Assembly (NCBI GenBank): GCA_026647215.1
Contig: JAPKHC010000012.1
Location: 1 to 64,000, forward strand
Length of the DNA: 64,000 nt
Reading direction: 5' to 3'
DNA from: F1-120-MAGs118 sp013360535
GTDB taxonomy: Bacteria > Planctomycetota > UBA1135 > GCA-002686595
In this document: positions 17,764 through 26,689 of the stretch, piece by piece
Layout of the letters: every line of letters begins with the position of its first letter
Numbering within the stretch: the stretch's first letter is position 1
Program-made: the position numbers and the translations under genes
Notes under the pieces: model-generated
Told to the model about the DNA's origin: nothing
Database searches by the model: none
What the model saw: the letters and a program-made list of their open reading frames with translations, nothing else

Positions 17764-18675
17764 TCACGGGCGCTGCGGAACCGCTGGAGGCGCAGCGGTC
17801 GCGACGGCGGCGACGGACGGACGCTTGCTGCGCTGGACGAGTGCGACGCCGGCGAGCACGAGCGGTCCCCCGACCAGCGTGGCGGAGGTGAAGGGCTCGT
17901 CGAGGAACAGGAACGACACGACCAGCGTGACGAATGGCTGCAGGTACTGGAACGCGCTCGTGCGCTCGGGGCCGAGCGTCCCGACCGCGTCGGCGAAGAG
18001 CCACATCGCGAGCGCGCTGGCGCAGGCGCCGAGGAACAGGAGCGCGAGCAGCGGACGCGGGCTGGGTGCGGTGTGCCAGCTGCCGAGGAAGAGCGCGACC
18101 AAGAGGGCCGGGACGCTCGACACGGCCAGCGCGAGCGCCGTCACGCGCAGGCCGCCGTTGCGTGCGATCGGGCCGAGCGCGAGCAGTGTGTAGCTCCCCC
18201 ACGTCACCGTCGAGGCGAGCATCAACGCATCGCCGACGCCCGCGTGCGCGAGCTCCGCCGGGCGCACCGAAGTCAGCACGAGCACGCCGAAGGTCGCGAG
18301 CGCGATGCCCAGCCAGCCGAGCGCGGCCAGACGCTGGCGCAGGAACAGGCGCGAGCCGAGCGCGACCACGACCGGGATGAAGGCGATGATCCAGCCGGCG
18401 CGCAGCGTCGTCGTCGACTGCATCGAGAGCGTCTGGATCAGGAAGTGCGCCGCGCCGACGAGGCCGAGCACGACGCAGCGCGCGCGGTCACGGCGCTCGG
18501 GCAGGAGCGGCTGGCCGCGGAGTCCGAGCAGCGCGAACAGGAGCACCGCCGCCAGCGTGCTGCGCATCCACACGACGCCCCACGGCGTCGCACCCTCGAG
18601 CGCCACGCGGATCGCGAGGAACGACGACCCCCAGATCGAGACGGTCGCCAGGGCCTTGAAGACAGCAGTGCGCAC
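17764..18675 (-). CDS. EamA/DMT-family transporter
   Basis: The 303-residue membrane protein has about ten hydrophobic helices arranged as two EamA halves (roughly 5-140 and 150-285). Typical segments are 'ATVSIWGSSFLAIRVALEGATPWGVVWMR' and 'RTSAFQYLQPFVTLVVSFLFLDEPFT'. Members export amino acids or other metabolites. The start is a GTG at 18675. The C-terminal tail is Pro/Ala-rich and cytoplasmic. The substrate cannot be told from sequence. It lies just upstream of nagB on the same strand with a 44-base gap. Confidence 0.87.
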   Translation of the reverse strand: MRTAVFKALATVSIWGSSFLAIRVALEGATPWGVVWMRSTLAAVLLFALLGLRGQPLLPERRDRARCVVLGLVGAAHFLIQTLSMQSTTTLRAGWIIAFIPVVVALGSRLFLRQRLAALGWLGIALATFGVLVLTSVRPAELAHAGVGDALMLASTVTWGSYTLLALGPIARNGGLRVTALALAVSSVPALLVALFLGSWHTAPSPRPLLALLFLGACASALAMWLFADAVGTLGPERTSAFQYLQPFVTLVVSFLFLDEPFTSATLVGGPLVLAGVALVQRSKRPSVAAVATAAPPAVPQRP

Positions 18676-18763
18676 GGGCGCCGCAGTCTACGCGCGCCGC
18701 ACGCGGCTTCCGGAGCGCGCGACGAATTCACGCGACCCAAGCGCGCGCAGCGCGCCGCCGCAT

Positions 18764-18975
18764 CACGACGGCCCAACCAGCGGCTCGACAGCTCGAACGG
18801 GCTCCCGGCCGACGCCGCAAGGCGACGGCCCATGAGCATCTTGAGAGCTCGAACGGGCTCCCGGCCGACGCCGCAAGGCGACGGCCCATGAGCATCTTGA
18901 GAGCCCGAAAGGGCTCCCGGCCGACGCCGCAAGGCGACGGCCCATGAGCATCTTGAGAGCCCGAAAGGGCTCTCA
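18764..18975 (-). repeat. Tandem 56-bp structured repeat array C (about 3.8 units)
   Basis: Read on the minus strand, the array starts with the TGA stop of the LOG-like gene (18975-18973), and three near-identical 56-bp units follow. Repeat starts on the plus strand are at 18799, 18855 and 18911. A fourth, decayed unit reaches about 18764. Each unit has a hairpin (GAGAGCCC-tttc-GGGCTCTC in the best copy), the motif AAGATGCTCATG, and a second hairpin (GGCCG-t-CGCC-ttgc-GGCG-t-CGGCC). The order hairpin, GATGCT, GC hairpin is the same as in elements A and B. Reading frames pass through the array but are not maintained by any coding signal. Confidence 0.85.
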
Positions 18976-20991
18976 ACCGAGTCCGAGAACCTTCTTGTAG
19001 AACCCCGTGATGCGCGAGGCGTCGCCGGTGAACAGGATGTTCTCGTTGATCCAGCCCGGTGCGCGCTTGGCCTCGACCATGCGCGCGAGCTGTTCCTTCA
19101 GGTGCGACCAGTACACGTCGTCGCCGTAGTTGCCGAAGAACACGACCGGGCCACGCTCGACCATGCCGAGTTTCATGTCGGTCAGCGTGAGGCCGACCTC
19201 CTCGAGCGTGCCGAGGCCGCCGACGCAGAACACGACGAAGCTCGCGATGTCGAACCAGCGCTGGCGGTTGTGGCGGTTGCGGTCCTGGAAGCACTGGTAG
19301 AAGTGCGCGGCCTTGTTGGTGGCCTGATCGATGGTCTCGATGTAGTTCGCGCCGACGAGCAGGCCCTGCTCGAGCGCGCTGTCGGTGGCCTGCTGCATCG
19401 CGCCGGGGCCGCCGCCGGTGAGGATGGCGATCTGGCCGCCGAAGAGCTCCTTCACCTGTCCCAGGAACTCGCGCAGGCCCTTGGCCTCGTCGGGCCCGAG
19501 CTTTTCCGCCGATCCGTACACCGCGAGCACGAGCGTGCTCTTGAAGCGCTGCACCTCGTGCGGCTCGACGAAGTAGCCGCGCAGGCCGCGGAAGGCGTGC
19601 ACGGCGAGATGGCCGCGGTCGTCGTTGCACCAGATCACGCGGGCGCCGAGCGCCTCGTAGTCGGCGAGGCGCACGTGGTCGTTGGCCGAGAAGAACTGGC
19701 CGTGCTCGAAGGACGCGCGCCGGAAGACGACCGTGCCGATGCGCTTGGAGAGCACCGCGCTGCAGATCGCGATGTGCTCGATCAGGTTGGGGAAGTAGGA
19801 CAGCAGCAAGGTCGAGCGCTTGCCGACGGGCAGCTGCTCGAGCATGTGCGTCGCGAACTGGTCCGCCTCGCGGCCGACGCGCGAGTAGTCGAGCGTCGAG
19901 CGCAAGCTGACCGGACTGCGCTGGCCCGCGGGCCGCGTCGAGACGAGCACCGGCAGCTTGCCGGTCGCGACCGCGCGCCAGTCCTCGGCCACGAGCAGCG
20001 GCCGGTTCTGGTAGCTCTTCTCCGCCATGTCGGGCAGGTGCTCGGCGTAGTAGGCCTTGACCTGCTCGAAGCTCGGCATGACGGCCGCTTCGGCGGCGAC
20101 CATCATGGTCTCGCCCAGCGCCGCCGGCGGCACCTGCGCCGAAGCGAACACGCGCGGCGCGACGTCGCGCTCGTCGGCGGTGTAGATGCGCGCCTTGACG
20201 AACGGGTTGACGATCTGGCGGTCGGAACTGTTGTGGATCTCGAGGAACACGCGCGTGCCGCGCGTCGAGACCGGGTCGAGCACGATCGCGTTCAGGTGGC
20301 GACCGAGCGCGCCCGCGTCGGGGTCGATCACGACGTAGTGCTTGTGCAGGAACATCGAGCACGACGTGATCACGCCGTGGCCGGCGGGAATCACGAGGTT
20401 GTCGATCGCGCGCGGCACCTGCATGCGGTTGAGGATGCTCTTGCCGTCGTCCTGCGTCAGGATCGCGAGCGCGTCCTGCAGCGTCAGCGCCTTCGAGAGC
20501 GCGTAGCGCACCTTGTGCGTCTGGATCGTGAAGGCGCCCTCGGCGTCGATCGAGAAGCCCGAGGGAAGCTGGAACTCGTTGTGCGCGAGCGAGGCGTAGA
20601 TCTGCTCCGGCGAGAGCTGGTTCTCCTCGCGCACGAGCACGAGCCGCCCGAGCTTGACACCGGGGACGATCAGCTCGGGCAGGAAGCGGTCGAGGCCGTA
20701 CTCGGCGACGTTGGCCGAGAGCCGCGCGGCGAGCATCGCGCGCCCGTTCTCGAAGGCGATCTCGCTCGTCGGCTCGACATCGATGCCCAGCCGCGCGATG
20801 CGGCTGCGCGCCGCGAACGCGACCGAGCGCGCGGAGCCCTGGCAGCGCTCCTTGAACTCGCGGCTGACCTTGAACTCGATCTCGACCGAAACGGTCGCGC
20901 GGCCGGAACTGTCGGCCTGCACGCGGCGCACCACGCCGTCGGGAGTCTCGGGGGTCTGGTAACGGATGGCGTGCGGCAGTTCGTGGTTCAT
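18973..20991 (-). CDS. LOG-family (lysine decarboxylase-like) Rossmann protein with large N-terminal extension
   Basis: The 672-residue protein has a LOG/TIGR00730-type domain only in its last 200 residues. The nucleotide-binding GGGPGAMQQA begins near 526 and GGLGTLEEVG near 592, matching the family GGGxxGxM and PGGxGTxxE motifs. The first Pro of the latter motif is replaced. The first 470 residues (1-470) are of no family I recognise and include beta-rich parts and the sequence 'LLSYFPNLIEHIAICSAVLSK'. LOG proteins are about 200 residues and act as phosphoribohydrolases on nucleotides such as cytokinin precursors. The extension suggests a distinct subfamily. The ATG at 20991 was preferred to 21033, as upstream residues look non-coding. 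Confidence 0.75.
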   Translation of the reverse strand: MNHELPHAIRYQTPETPDGVVRRVQADSSGRATVSVEIEFKVSREFKERCQGSARSVAFAARSRIARLGIDVEPTSEIAFENGRAMLAARLSANVAEYGLDRFLPELIVPGVKLGRLVLVREENQLSPEQIYASLAHNEFQLPSGFSIDAEGAFTIQTHKVRYALSKALTLQDALAILTQDDGKSILNRMQVPRAIDNLVIPAGHGVITSCSMFLHKHYVVIDPDAGALGRHLNAIVLDPVSTRGTRVFLEIHNSSDRQIVNPFVKARIYTADERDVAPRVFASAQVPPAALGETMMVAAEAAVMPSFEQVKAYYAEHLPDMAEKSYQNRPLLVAEDWRAVATGKLPVLVSTRPAGQRSPVSLRSTLDYSRVGREADQFATHMLEQLPVGKRSTLLLSYFPNLIEHIAICSAVLSKRIGTVVFRRASFEHGQFFSANDHVRLADYEALGARVIWCNDDRGHLAVHAFRGLRGYFVEPHEVQRFKSTLVLAVYGSAEKLGPDEAKGLREFLGQVKELFGGQIAILTGGGPGAMQQATDSALEQGLLVGANYIETIDQATNKAAHFYQCFQDRNRHNRQRWFDIASFVVFCVGGLGTLEEVGLTLTDMKLGMVERGPVVFFGNYGDDVYWSHLKEQLARMVEAKRAPGWINENILFTGDASRITGFYKKVLGLG

Positions 20992-21047
20992 CGTGGGAGT
21001 CGCGGCGGCCCCGCAGCATCGCGGGCCGCGCATCTATAGGTCGCAGG

Positions 21048-22148
21048 CTAGATGGAGTCGAGGCCCCACGCGAACAGCGGGAGCGGCAGCGAAGCGAGCG
21101 ACAGCCCGCAGGCGCGCTCGACTTCCTCGAGGCGCAGGCGGCGGCCGCGCGCGGGGACGAGCAGGCCGAGCAGGTCGTCGGGCGTGAGCTCGAGCCGCGC
21201 ACGCGGCCCGGCGAACGCGACGATCGTCTCGGGCAGGTCCTCGCCAACGCCATCCTCGATGCTCACTTGCGCCGCTTCGCCAGCGGCTTGCGCGACGAGC
21301 GCCGCCGCGGCGTGGACGTCGAGCAGCTTGCCCATCGCGAGCACGCCCTCGTTCCAGCGGATGCCGAGGCCGCGCAGCCGCTCGTGCAGGCTCTTCGCGC
21401 CCGGAGGCGTGATCAGGAACGTCGGGCCGTGCTCGCCGCGCGCCTTGGAGCGCAGCATGTGCTCGCGCACGAGCGCCAGCACGTCGCGGTCGGAACCGGC
21501 CCACTCGTGGACGGTGCGGTCGAAGTCCTTGCCGCGCCCGCGGCAGGAATAGGCGACGACGTCGCGGTCGCGTTGCAGCACGAGCGTCTCGAGGCCGGGC
21601 GAGTCGAGCAGCGCCGCCGTTTCCGCGGGAGAGCGCTCGACGCGCTCGCGGTGCAGCGTGTAGAGCCGATGGATCGCGCCGCGGTCGTCGAGCGCCGCCG
21701 CGCGGATGCCGCTCTCGGCCGCCAGCCGCGATTCCTGCGCGGGCTCGAAGGCGAAATCGACCTCGGCGCCGACGGGCCGCCAGCCGCGCTCGTCGTAGAA
21801 GCGCGCCTCGTCGGCCCACAGCATCGCTAGCACGCAGCCTTCGCTCGCCAGTTCCGCTTCCGCGCGCCGCAGGAGCTCGGTCGCGAGCCCGCGGCCGCGC
21901 GCCTCGGGCGCCGTGCACACCGAGCCGATCAGGCCGCAGCGCACGAGAGTGGTCCCGATCACGAAGTCGCGCACGAGCAGCGCGCAGGCGCTCAGCACGC
22001 GGCCGTCTTCCTCGATCGTCACGATGCGTCCGCCGAAGCGTGCATCGAGGCCGAGCGGATACTCCGGCGCGATCGGGCCGCCGTCGCGCAGCACACGCTC
22101 CATCAGCGCGATCGCCTGCCCGCGCAGGCTGCCTTGCACGCGGCTCAA
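21048..22148 (-). CDS. GNAT-family (Eis-like) N-acetyltransferase
   Basis: The 366-residue protein has a GNAT core in the first 150 residues, with the acetyl-CoA loop 'SVCTAPEARGRGLATELLRRAE' near 75-95. A second GNAT-like half follows, then a C-terminal SCP2-like region, the Eis/COG4552 plan. The predicted start is TTG at 22148, overlapping the stop of the flagellar 97-residue gene (TTGA); a later ATG at 22103 is the alternative. Location directly after flagellar genes suggests co-expression, but the substrate is unknown. Confidence 0.75.
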   Translation of the reverse strand: MSRVQGSLRGQAIALMERVLRDGGPIAPEYPLGLDARFGGRIVTIEEDGRVLSACALLVRDFVIGTTLVRCGLIGSVCTAPEARGRGLATELLRRAEAELASEGCVLAMLWADEARFYDERGWRPVGAEVDFAFEPAQESRLAAESGIRAAALDDRGAIHRLYTLHRERVERSPAETAALLDSPGLETLVLQRDRDVVAYSCRGRGKDFDRTVHEWAGSDRDVLALVREHMLRSKARGEHGPTFLITPPGAKSLHERLRGLGIRWNEGVLAMGKLLDVHAAAALVAQAAGEAAQVSIEDGVGEDLPETIVAFAGPRARLELTPDDLLGLLVPARGRRLRLEEVERACGLSLASLPLPLFAWGLDSI

Positions 22149-22438
22149 GCGGCGCCCCCGCCGTGCTGCGAGGCGCGCCAGGCCTCGAGCAGCTGGTCCT
22201 TGAGCGTCAGCATCGCCTCGAGCGAGCTGCGCGCCTCGTCGACGGCGCCGGGAAGGCTGCGCGGGTCGAGCTCGGCCGCACTGCGCTCGCGCAGCGCGTT
22301 CGCACGTTGCTCGAGGCTCTCGAGCAGCGACTCGAAGGCCGGATTCGCGCCCTGCGACGGCGCGGCGCCGGCGCGAGCGCCCTCGACGCCTCGCACCGGC
22401 CCGAGGCCGGAAGCTCCGATGGTCTGGGGGTGGGTCAT
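22145..22438 (-). CDS. Small hypothetical protein in the flagellar operon
   Basis: The 97-residue, predicted helical protein has a disordered Gly/Ala-rich N-terminus (1-30) and an amphipathic Leu/Arg/Glu-rich helix (33-92). It starts 4 bases after flgL and overlaps the next gene, so it is co-translated with flagellar structural genes. No family is recognised. Its size, helicity and place after flgK-flgL would suit a secretion chaperone or a small assembly factor, but that is a guess. Confidence 0.6.
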   Translation of the reverse strand: MTHPQTIGASGLGPVRGVEGARAGAAPSQGANPAFESLLESLEQRANALRERSAAELDPRSLPGAVDEARSSLEAMLTLKDQLLEAWRASQHGGGAA

Positions 22439-22442
22439 TCGC

Positions 22443-23864
22443 TCACCTCAGGAAGTCGAGCAGCGAGCGCTGCAACAGGCGCGAGCTCGAGGCCTGCGTC
22501 AGCTGCAGCGTCTGCTCGGCGCGCGTCATGTCGGTCACCGCCTGCGTGAAGTCGACGTCCTCGACGCTCGACAGCAGCCCCTTGAGCTGCGTCTGCTCGT
22601 CGGAATAGGAGTCCGACAGGCCGCTCGCGCGCTGCGAGAGCGAGCCGAGCTCGCCGGTCGCGATCTGGATGTTCTCGTGGTTGCGGTCGAGCTCGACCAG
22701 CCACATGTCGAGCCGCTCGCGCTGCTCGCGCGGCGACAGGTCGTGGATGTTGCGCAGGTCGTCGACGACGCCCTGCAGCGTGTCGAACACGTTGACGGTG
22801 CCGGAGAACGTCACGAGCTCGACGCCCGCGCGGTGCAGCCCGCGCGTGTCGACGTGCAGCACCGAGCCCGTCGCCGGGTCGCGCAGCTGCAGGTCCGCCT
22901 CGGTCAGCGTGACCGGCGTGAAGTTCGTGCCGTCGAGCGACACCGAGGCCGCGCCGGCGACGCTGGCGGAGAAGCTCGAGCCATCCCAGTTCGTGAAGTC
23001 AAGGTTGAGCCGCGCTCCGCTCTCGTCGACGACCTGCAACGTCGTGGCGTTGGCCGGAATCGCGAGCGGCTCGCCCGTGTCGAGCGTCACCGTGCGCGCG
23101 GCGCCGTCGACCGTCAGCGTGTGGTTGCCGACGACCGTGTCCTGCGTCGAGTTCGCGAGCGCGACGCCGCCGGAGAGGCCGCTCGCGGTCGTGCCCTCGT
23201 GGCGCACCGTCACGTACACGAAGCCCGTGCCCTGGTTGGCGGTCGAGCCAGCGGCGAGGCCGGTCAGTTGCCCGAAGTCGACGCCCGTGCGCTGCTGGGA
23301 GGCGAAGATCTCGTCGCCGGGCAAGGTCGAGGTCAGGCGCGAGTCGAAGCCGACGAGCACCTGCTGCTCCTCGTCGTTGCCGAGGTAGCCGACGCGCGAG
23401 GATGTTCCGGTCGAGCTCGCGGCGAAGGGCGCCGTGTCGGTCGCGGTGCCCGCGAAAAGGTAGCGGTTGCCCGAGCGTGCGTTGCCGATCTCGAGCAGGC
23501 GGTCGCGGATCAGCTCGAGCGAGTCCGAGAGCAGGCGCCGGTCGTCGTCGGACTGCGTGCCGTTCATGGCCTGGATCAGGATCGAGCGCGCTTCGGCGAG
23601 CGTGCCACCGGCGTCCTGCAGCAAGCCCGAGGCCGTGTCGAGCATGCGCTGCGCGCCCTCGACGGAGGTCTTGTGGCGTTCGGCCGCGGCGATCTGCCGG
23701 CGGAAGGCGAGCGCCTGCGACGTTCCGACGGGATCGTCGGAGGCGCGCACGATGCGCTTGCCCGAGGAGATCTGCTCCTGCGAGCGCACGAGCAGGCCGA
23801 AGTTCGTCGCGAGGCTGCGTTGCACCTGCGAGTAGGCGGCCTGCTGGGTCGGTCGGATGCTCAT
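22443..23864 (-). CDS. flgL: Flagellar hook-associated protein 3 (HAP3)
   Basis: The 473-residue protein has the flagellin-like N-terminal helix pair 'MSIRPTQQ...SLATNFGLLVRSQEQISSGKRIVRASDDPVG' and a matching C-terminal helix (last 50 residues, 'SSVEDVDFTQAVTDMTRAEQTLQLTQASSSRLLQRSLLDFL'). The variable middle (150-380) is beta-rich, as in HAP3. It forms the filament side of the hook-filament junction. The ATG at 23864 gives the conserved N-terminus. It follows flgK by 11 bases in the same operon. Confidence 0.93.
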   Translation of the reverse strand: MSIRPTQQAAYSQVQRSLATNFGLLVRSQEQISSGKRIVRASDDPVGTSQALAFRRQIAAAERHKTSVEGAQRMLDTASGLLQDAGGTLAEARSILIQAMNGTQSDDDRRLLSDSLELIRDRLLEIGNARSGNRYLFAGTATDTAPFAASSTGTSSRVGYLGNDEEQQVLVGFDSRLTSTLPGDEIFASQQRTGVDFGQLTGLAAGSTANQGTGFVYVTVRHEGTTASGLSGGVALANSTQDTVVGNHTLTVDGAARTVTLDTGEPLAIPANATTLQVVDESGARLNLDFTNWDGSSFSASVAGAASVSLDGTNFTPVTLTEADLQLRDPATGSVLHVDTRGLHRAGVELVTFSGTVNVFDTLQGVVDDLRNIHDLSPREQRERLDMWLVELDRNHENIQIATGELGSLSQRASGLSDSYSDEQTQLKGLLSSVEDVDFTQAVTDMTRAEQTLQLTQASSSRLLQRSLLDFLR

Positions 23865-23875
23865 CGTCGTTCTCC

Positions 23876-26209
23876 CTACAGAATGCCCATCAGCTCGGCG
23901 GTGAGGTCGCTGACCACGCGCAGGAACTGCGCGGCCGCCTGGTAGGACTGCTCCTGCTCGATCATCTTCACGAGCTCCTCGTCGGTGTTGACGCCGCTGA
24001 CCTGGTCGCGCTGCGTCTCGAGGCCGTCGAGCAGGAACTGCTCCGCCTCGCGCGCGCCGCTGGAGGCGTCGATCTCGAGCGCGACGCCGCTGACGATCCC
24101 CGACAGGTTCTCGTCGAGCGAGCGGTCGCCGAAGGCCGCGAGCGACTGGCTCTCGACCTCGAGGAAACGCAGCACGTTGCCGCCGTCCCCGCTCGCGCCC
24201 GAGAGCGACGTCGAGAGCAGGCCGGGGTCGCGCAGCAAGTCCGCGCGCACCGCGATCGTGCTCGCGTCGGCGCCGGTGAAGAGCGAGTTGAGGCCGAGCG
24301 CGACCAGCACGTCGGACGTGTCGGAGTCCCCGACCACGTCGAGCTGGAACGTGTCGCCCTCGGCGGCCGAGACGTCGCCGAAACCGAAGGCGACCTTGAC
24401 GCCGCTCAGCACGTCGAGCTCGTCACCGGGCGTGTAGCCGGGACCGACGTCGAGCTCGGTGAGCCGCGTGCCGGTCTCGTCGTACACGCCGATGCGCAGG
24501 CCGGGCGTGGTGCCGATCGTGCCGTCCATGTTCGGGCGGAACGTCCAGCGGCCGTTGCTCGCACCCGCGTACTTGCCGGAAATCACGGGGTTGACCGCGT
24601 GGTCGGAGCCCGTGACGGTCGTGCCCGCCACCAGCCCGAGCGCGGGCAGCGCGCTGCCGCCGGCGATCTGGAACGACTCGCTCGCACCCGAGCCGGAGCT
24701 CTGCACGAACAGCTTGCCGTCGACCGAGGCCGCGCGCAGGCCACCGGAGCGGAAGCCCGCGTCGGCATTGAGCGCCGCCGCGAGTTCGTCCGCCGTCGCC
24801 GCGTTCATCGTGAAGAAGGCCGTGCTCGGCAGCGCGACCGACACCGGCCCGTTGGCGCCGACGAAGTCGAGCGTGTCGCCCGGCGCGAGCGCGAACGGCT
24901 CGGCGCCGGTCGCGATCGACGCGCGCCCGCTGCCGAACGTGTCGTGGTCGTCGGGACTCGTGTCGAGGCGCGGGCTGAAGTCGAAGCCGAAGCCGGCATC
25001 CGCCACGATCTGCAGGCGCCCCTGCGAGTCGAGGCTCGCGCTGACGTGCGGGATCGCGCTCAGGCTCGCCGCGAACTGGTCGACGGTCGTGTGCGTCGCG
25101 TCGATCTGCACCTCGTGCTTGCGCAGCGCGCCCGTCGCGCGGTCGACGACGTTCAGGTACAGCGAGCCGCTCGTGACGTCGAAGGGCAGGCCGGCCCGCG
25201 AGAGCAGCTCGTCACCGAGCGCCCCGTCGCCATCCCCGTCGACGACCTGGTTCTGCGCGACGAGCACGCTGAACGGGCCCGAGCGCGGCACGCCGGTCGA
25301 GTGGACGCGGTTGGACTCGAGGATCAGGTTGCGCGCGAAGGCGTCGAACTTGTCCGACAGGCCGGGCAGGTAGCTCGACTGCAGCTGCAGGAGCCCGCCG
25401 AGCCGCCCACCGAGCGCGTCGACCGACTGGCCGTCGATCAGGAGCTGCACGTTGCCGCTCGCCGGGTCGCCGCCGATCGTCATCTTCTCGGTCGTGGTCG
25501 GGCTGACGAGGATGCGGCCGCCGACGAGCACGCGCACGGCGCCGCGCGCGTCCTCGACCGCTCGCACGTCGATGTAGCCCGACAGCTCCTTGAGCTTCTG
25601 GTCGCGCTGGTCGCGCAGGTCGTTGGCGGTCGACGTGCCGAACTCGCTGCTCACGATCTGGCGGTTGAGGTCGCCGATCGACTGCGCGAGGTTGTTGACC
25701 TCCGAGATGTTCGCCTGCATCTGCAGGAACACGTTGCGCTCGAGCTGCTCGGTGTCGCCCGCGAGCTTCTGGATCGACGAGGACAGCCCCGCGACCGACT
25801 GCACGGCGCCCGTGCGCAACACGCTGTCCTCGGGCGCCGTCGACAGCGACGCGAACGACTGGAACATCTTCTTGAACAGCGCCGGCAGGCCGCCTTCGCC
25901 CGTCCCGCCGAGCAGGCTCTCGACGCTGGAGGCCGTCTCCAGCCGCGCGTCGAGCTTGCCGAGCGACGAGACCTGCGAGGTGATGCGGCCCTGCAGGATG
26001 CGGTCGACCGTGCGCGTGATCGAGCGCGCGTCGAGGCCGGTCCCCTGCATCAGCCCGCGGATCTGCACGGGCGAGGACGACGAGACCTGCAGCGACTGCC
26101 GCGAGTAGCCCGGCGTGTTCGCGTTCGAGAGGTTGTGCCCGATCGTCTCGAGGTGCGCCTGCGCCGAGAGCAGCGACTTGAGACCGATGTTGATGCCCAG
26201 CGAGCTCAT
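23876..26209 (-). CDS. flgK: Flagellar hook-associated protein 1 (HAP1)
   Basis: The 777-residue protein begins 'MSSLGINIGLKSLLSAQAHLETIGHNLSNANTPGYSRQ', the conserved FlgK opening. It ends with the matching C-terminal D0 helix 'EELVKMIEQEQSYQAAAQFLRVVSDLTAELMGIL'. The middle is longer than in enterobacterial FlgK (about 550 residues), with extra beta-rich domains between 300 and 650. It forms the hook side of the hook-filament junction. Three bases separate it from flgN upstream. Confidence 0.94.
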   Translation of the reverse strand: MSSLGINIGLKSLLSAQAHLETIGHNLSNANTPGYSRQSLQVSSSSPVQIRGLMQGTGLDARSITRTVDRILQGRITSQVSSLGKLDARLETASSVESLLGGTGEGGLPALFKKMFQSFASLSTAPEDSVLRTGAVQSVAGLSSSIQKLAGDTEQLERNVFLQMQANISEVNNLAQSIGDLNRQIVSSEFGTSTANDLRDQRDQKLKELSGYIDVRAVEDARGAVRVLVGGRILVSPTTTEKMTIGGDPASGNVQLLIDGQSVDALGGRLGGLLQLQSSYLPGLSDKFDAFARNLILESNRVHSTGVPRSGPFSVLVAQNQVVDGDGDGALGDELLSRAGLPFDVTSGSLYLNVVDRATGALRKHEVQIDATHTTVDQFAASLSAIPHVSASLDSQGRLQIVADAGFGFDFSPRLDTSPDDHDTFGSGRASIATGAEPFALAPGDTLDFVGANGPVSVALPSTAFFTMNAATADELAAALNADAGFRSGGLRAASVDGKLFVQSSGSGASESFQIAGGSALPALGLVAGTTVTGSDHAVNPVISGKYAGASNGRWTFRPNMDGTIGTTPGLRIGVYDETGTRLTELDVGPGYTPGDELDVLSGVKVAFGFGDVSAAEGDTFQLDVVGDSDTSDVLVALGLNSLFTGADASTIAVRADLLRDPGLLSTSLSGASGDGGNVLRFLEVESQSLAAFGDRSLDENLSGIVSGVALEIDASSGAREAEQFLLDGLETQRDQVSGVNTDEELVKMIEQEQSYQAAAQFLRVVSDLTAELMGIL

Positions 26210-26212
26210 CGT

Positions 26213-26689
26213 TCAGGCCTCCGCATCGACCAGCGTGCCGCCGACGTCGAGCGAGCCCTGCCCGTCGGGCACGAGCACCGCCTGCAGCACATCGGACGCG
26301 ATCTTGTGCTGGAAACGCGCCACCATGCCGTTGCGGCGGCTCTTCTTCGCCACTTCGCCCGTCGCGCGCTTGAGGTCGTCCCGCTGGCGCGCGAGCCGCG
26401 CACCCTCGTCGCCGATGCGCTGCACGATGCTGCCGAGCGTCAGCGAGCTCGGAGCGACGCCCCAGGCCGTCGCGAGGCCCTCGATCAGCGCCGTGCGCCG
26501 GTCGGAGCGCCGCGCCTGCGCCTCGATCTCGCCATCGAGCGCGCGCGTCGCCTCGAGGATGCGCGCCGACTCGTGCGAGCGCAGCGCCTCGCCCTGGCGG
26601 TCGAGCGCCGCCAGCACGCGGCCCTGCGCGCCGATCTCCTCTTGCACGTAGGCTTCGAGCTGCCGCAGCAGCGTGAGCACCTGGTTCAT
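26213..26689 (-). CDS. flgN: FlgN-like flagellar export chaperone
   Basis: The 158-residue helical protein matches FlgN in length, in predicted coiled coil (residues 1-130) and in its place immediately upstream of flgK, its known client together with flgL. The ATG at 26689 overlaps the flgJ stop (TGATG), and a GTG three bases earlier is an alternative. No catalytic motif is expected. The call rests on context and secondary structure. Confidence 0.75.
   Translation of the reverse strand: MNQVLTLLRQLEAYVQEEIGAQGRVLAALDRQGEALRSHESARILEATRALDGEIEAQARRSDRRTALIEGLATAWGVAPSSLTLGSIVQRIGDEGARLARQRDDLKRATGEVAKKSRRNGMVARFQHKIASDVLQAVLVPDGQGSLDVGGTLVDAEA

Noticed and set aside
18764..18975. CRISPR array
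   Set aside because: The units are contiguous 56-bp copies with no unique spacers and no cas gene nearby.
18728..21253. Long minus-strand frame passing through the 56-bp repeats, and 62- to 164-codon frames inside them
   Set aside because: The translations are repeat-driven or in the wrong frame relative to the LOG-like protein, whose stop is the first base set of the array.
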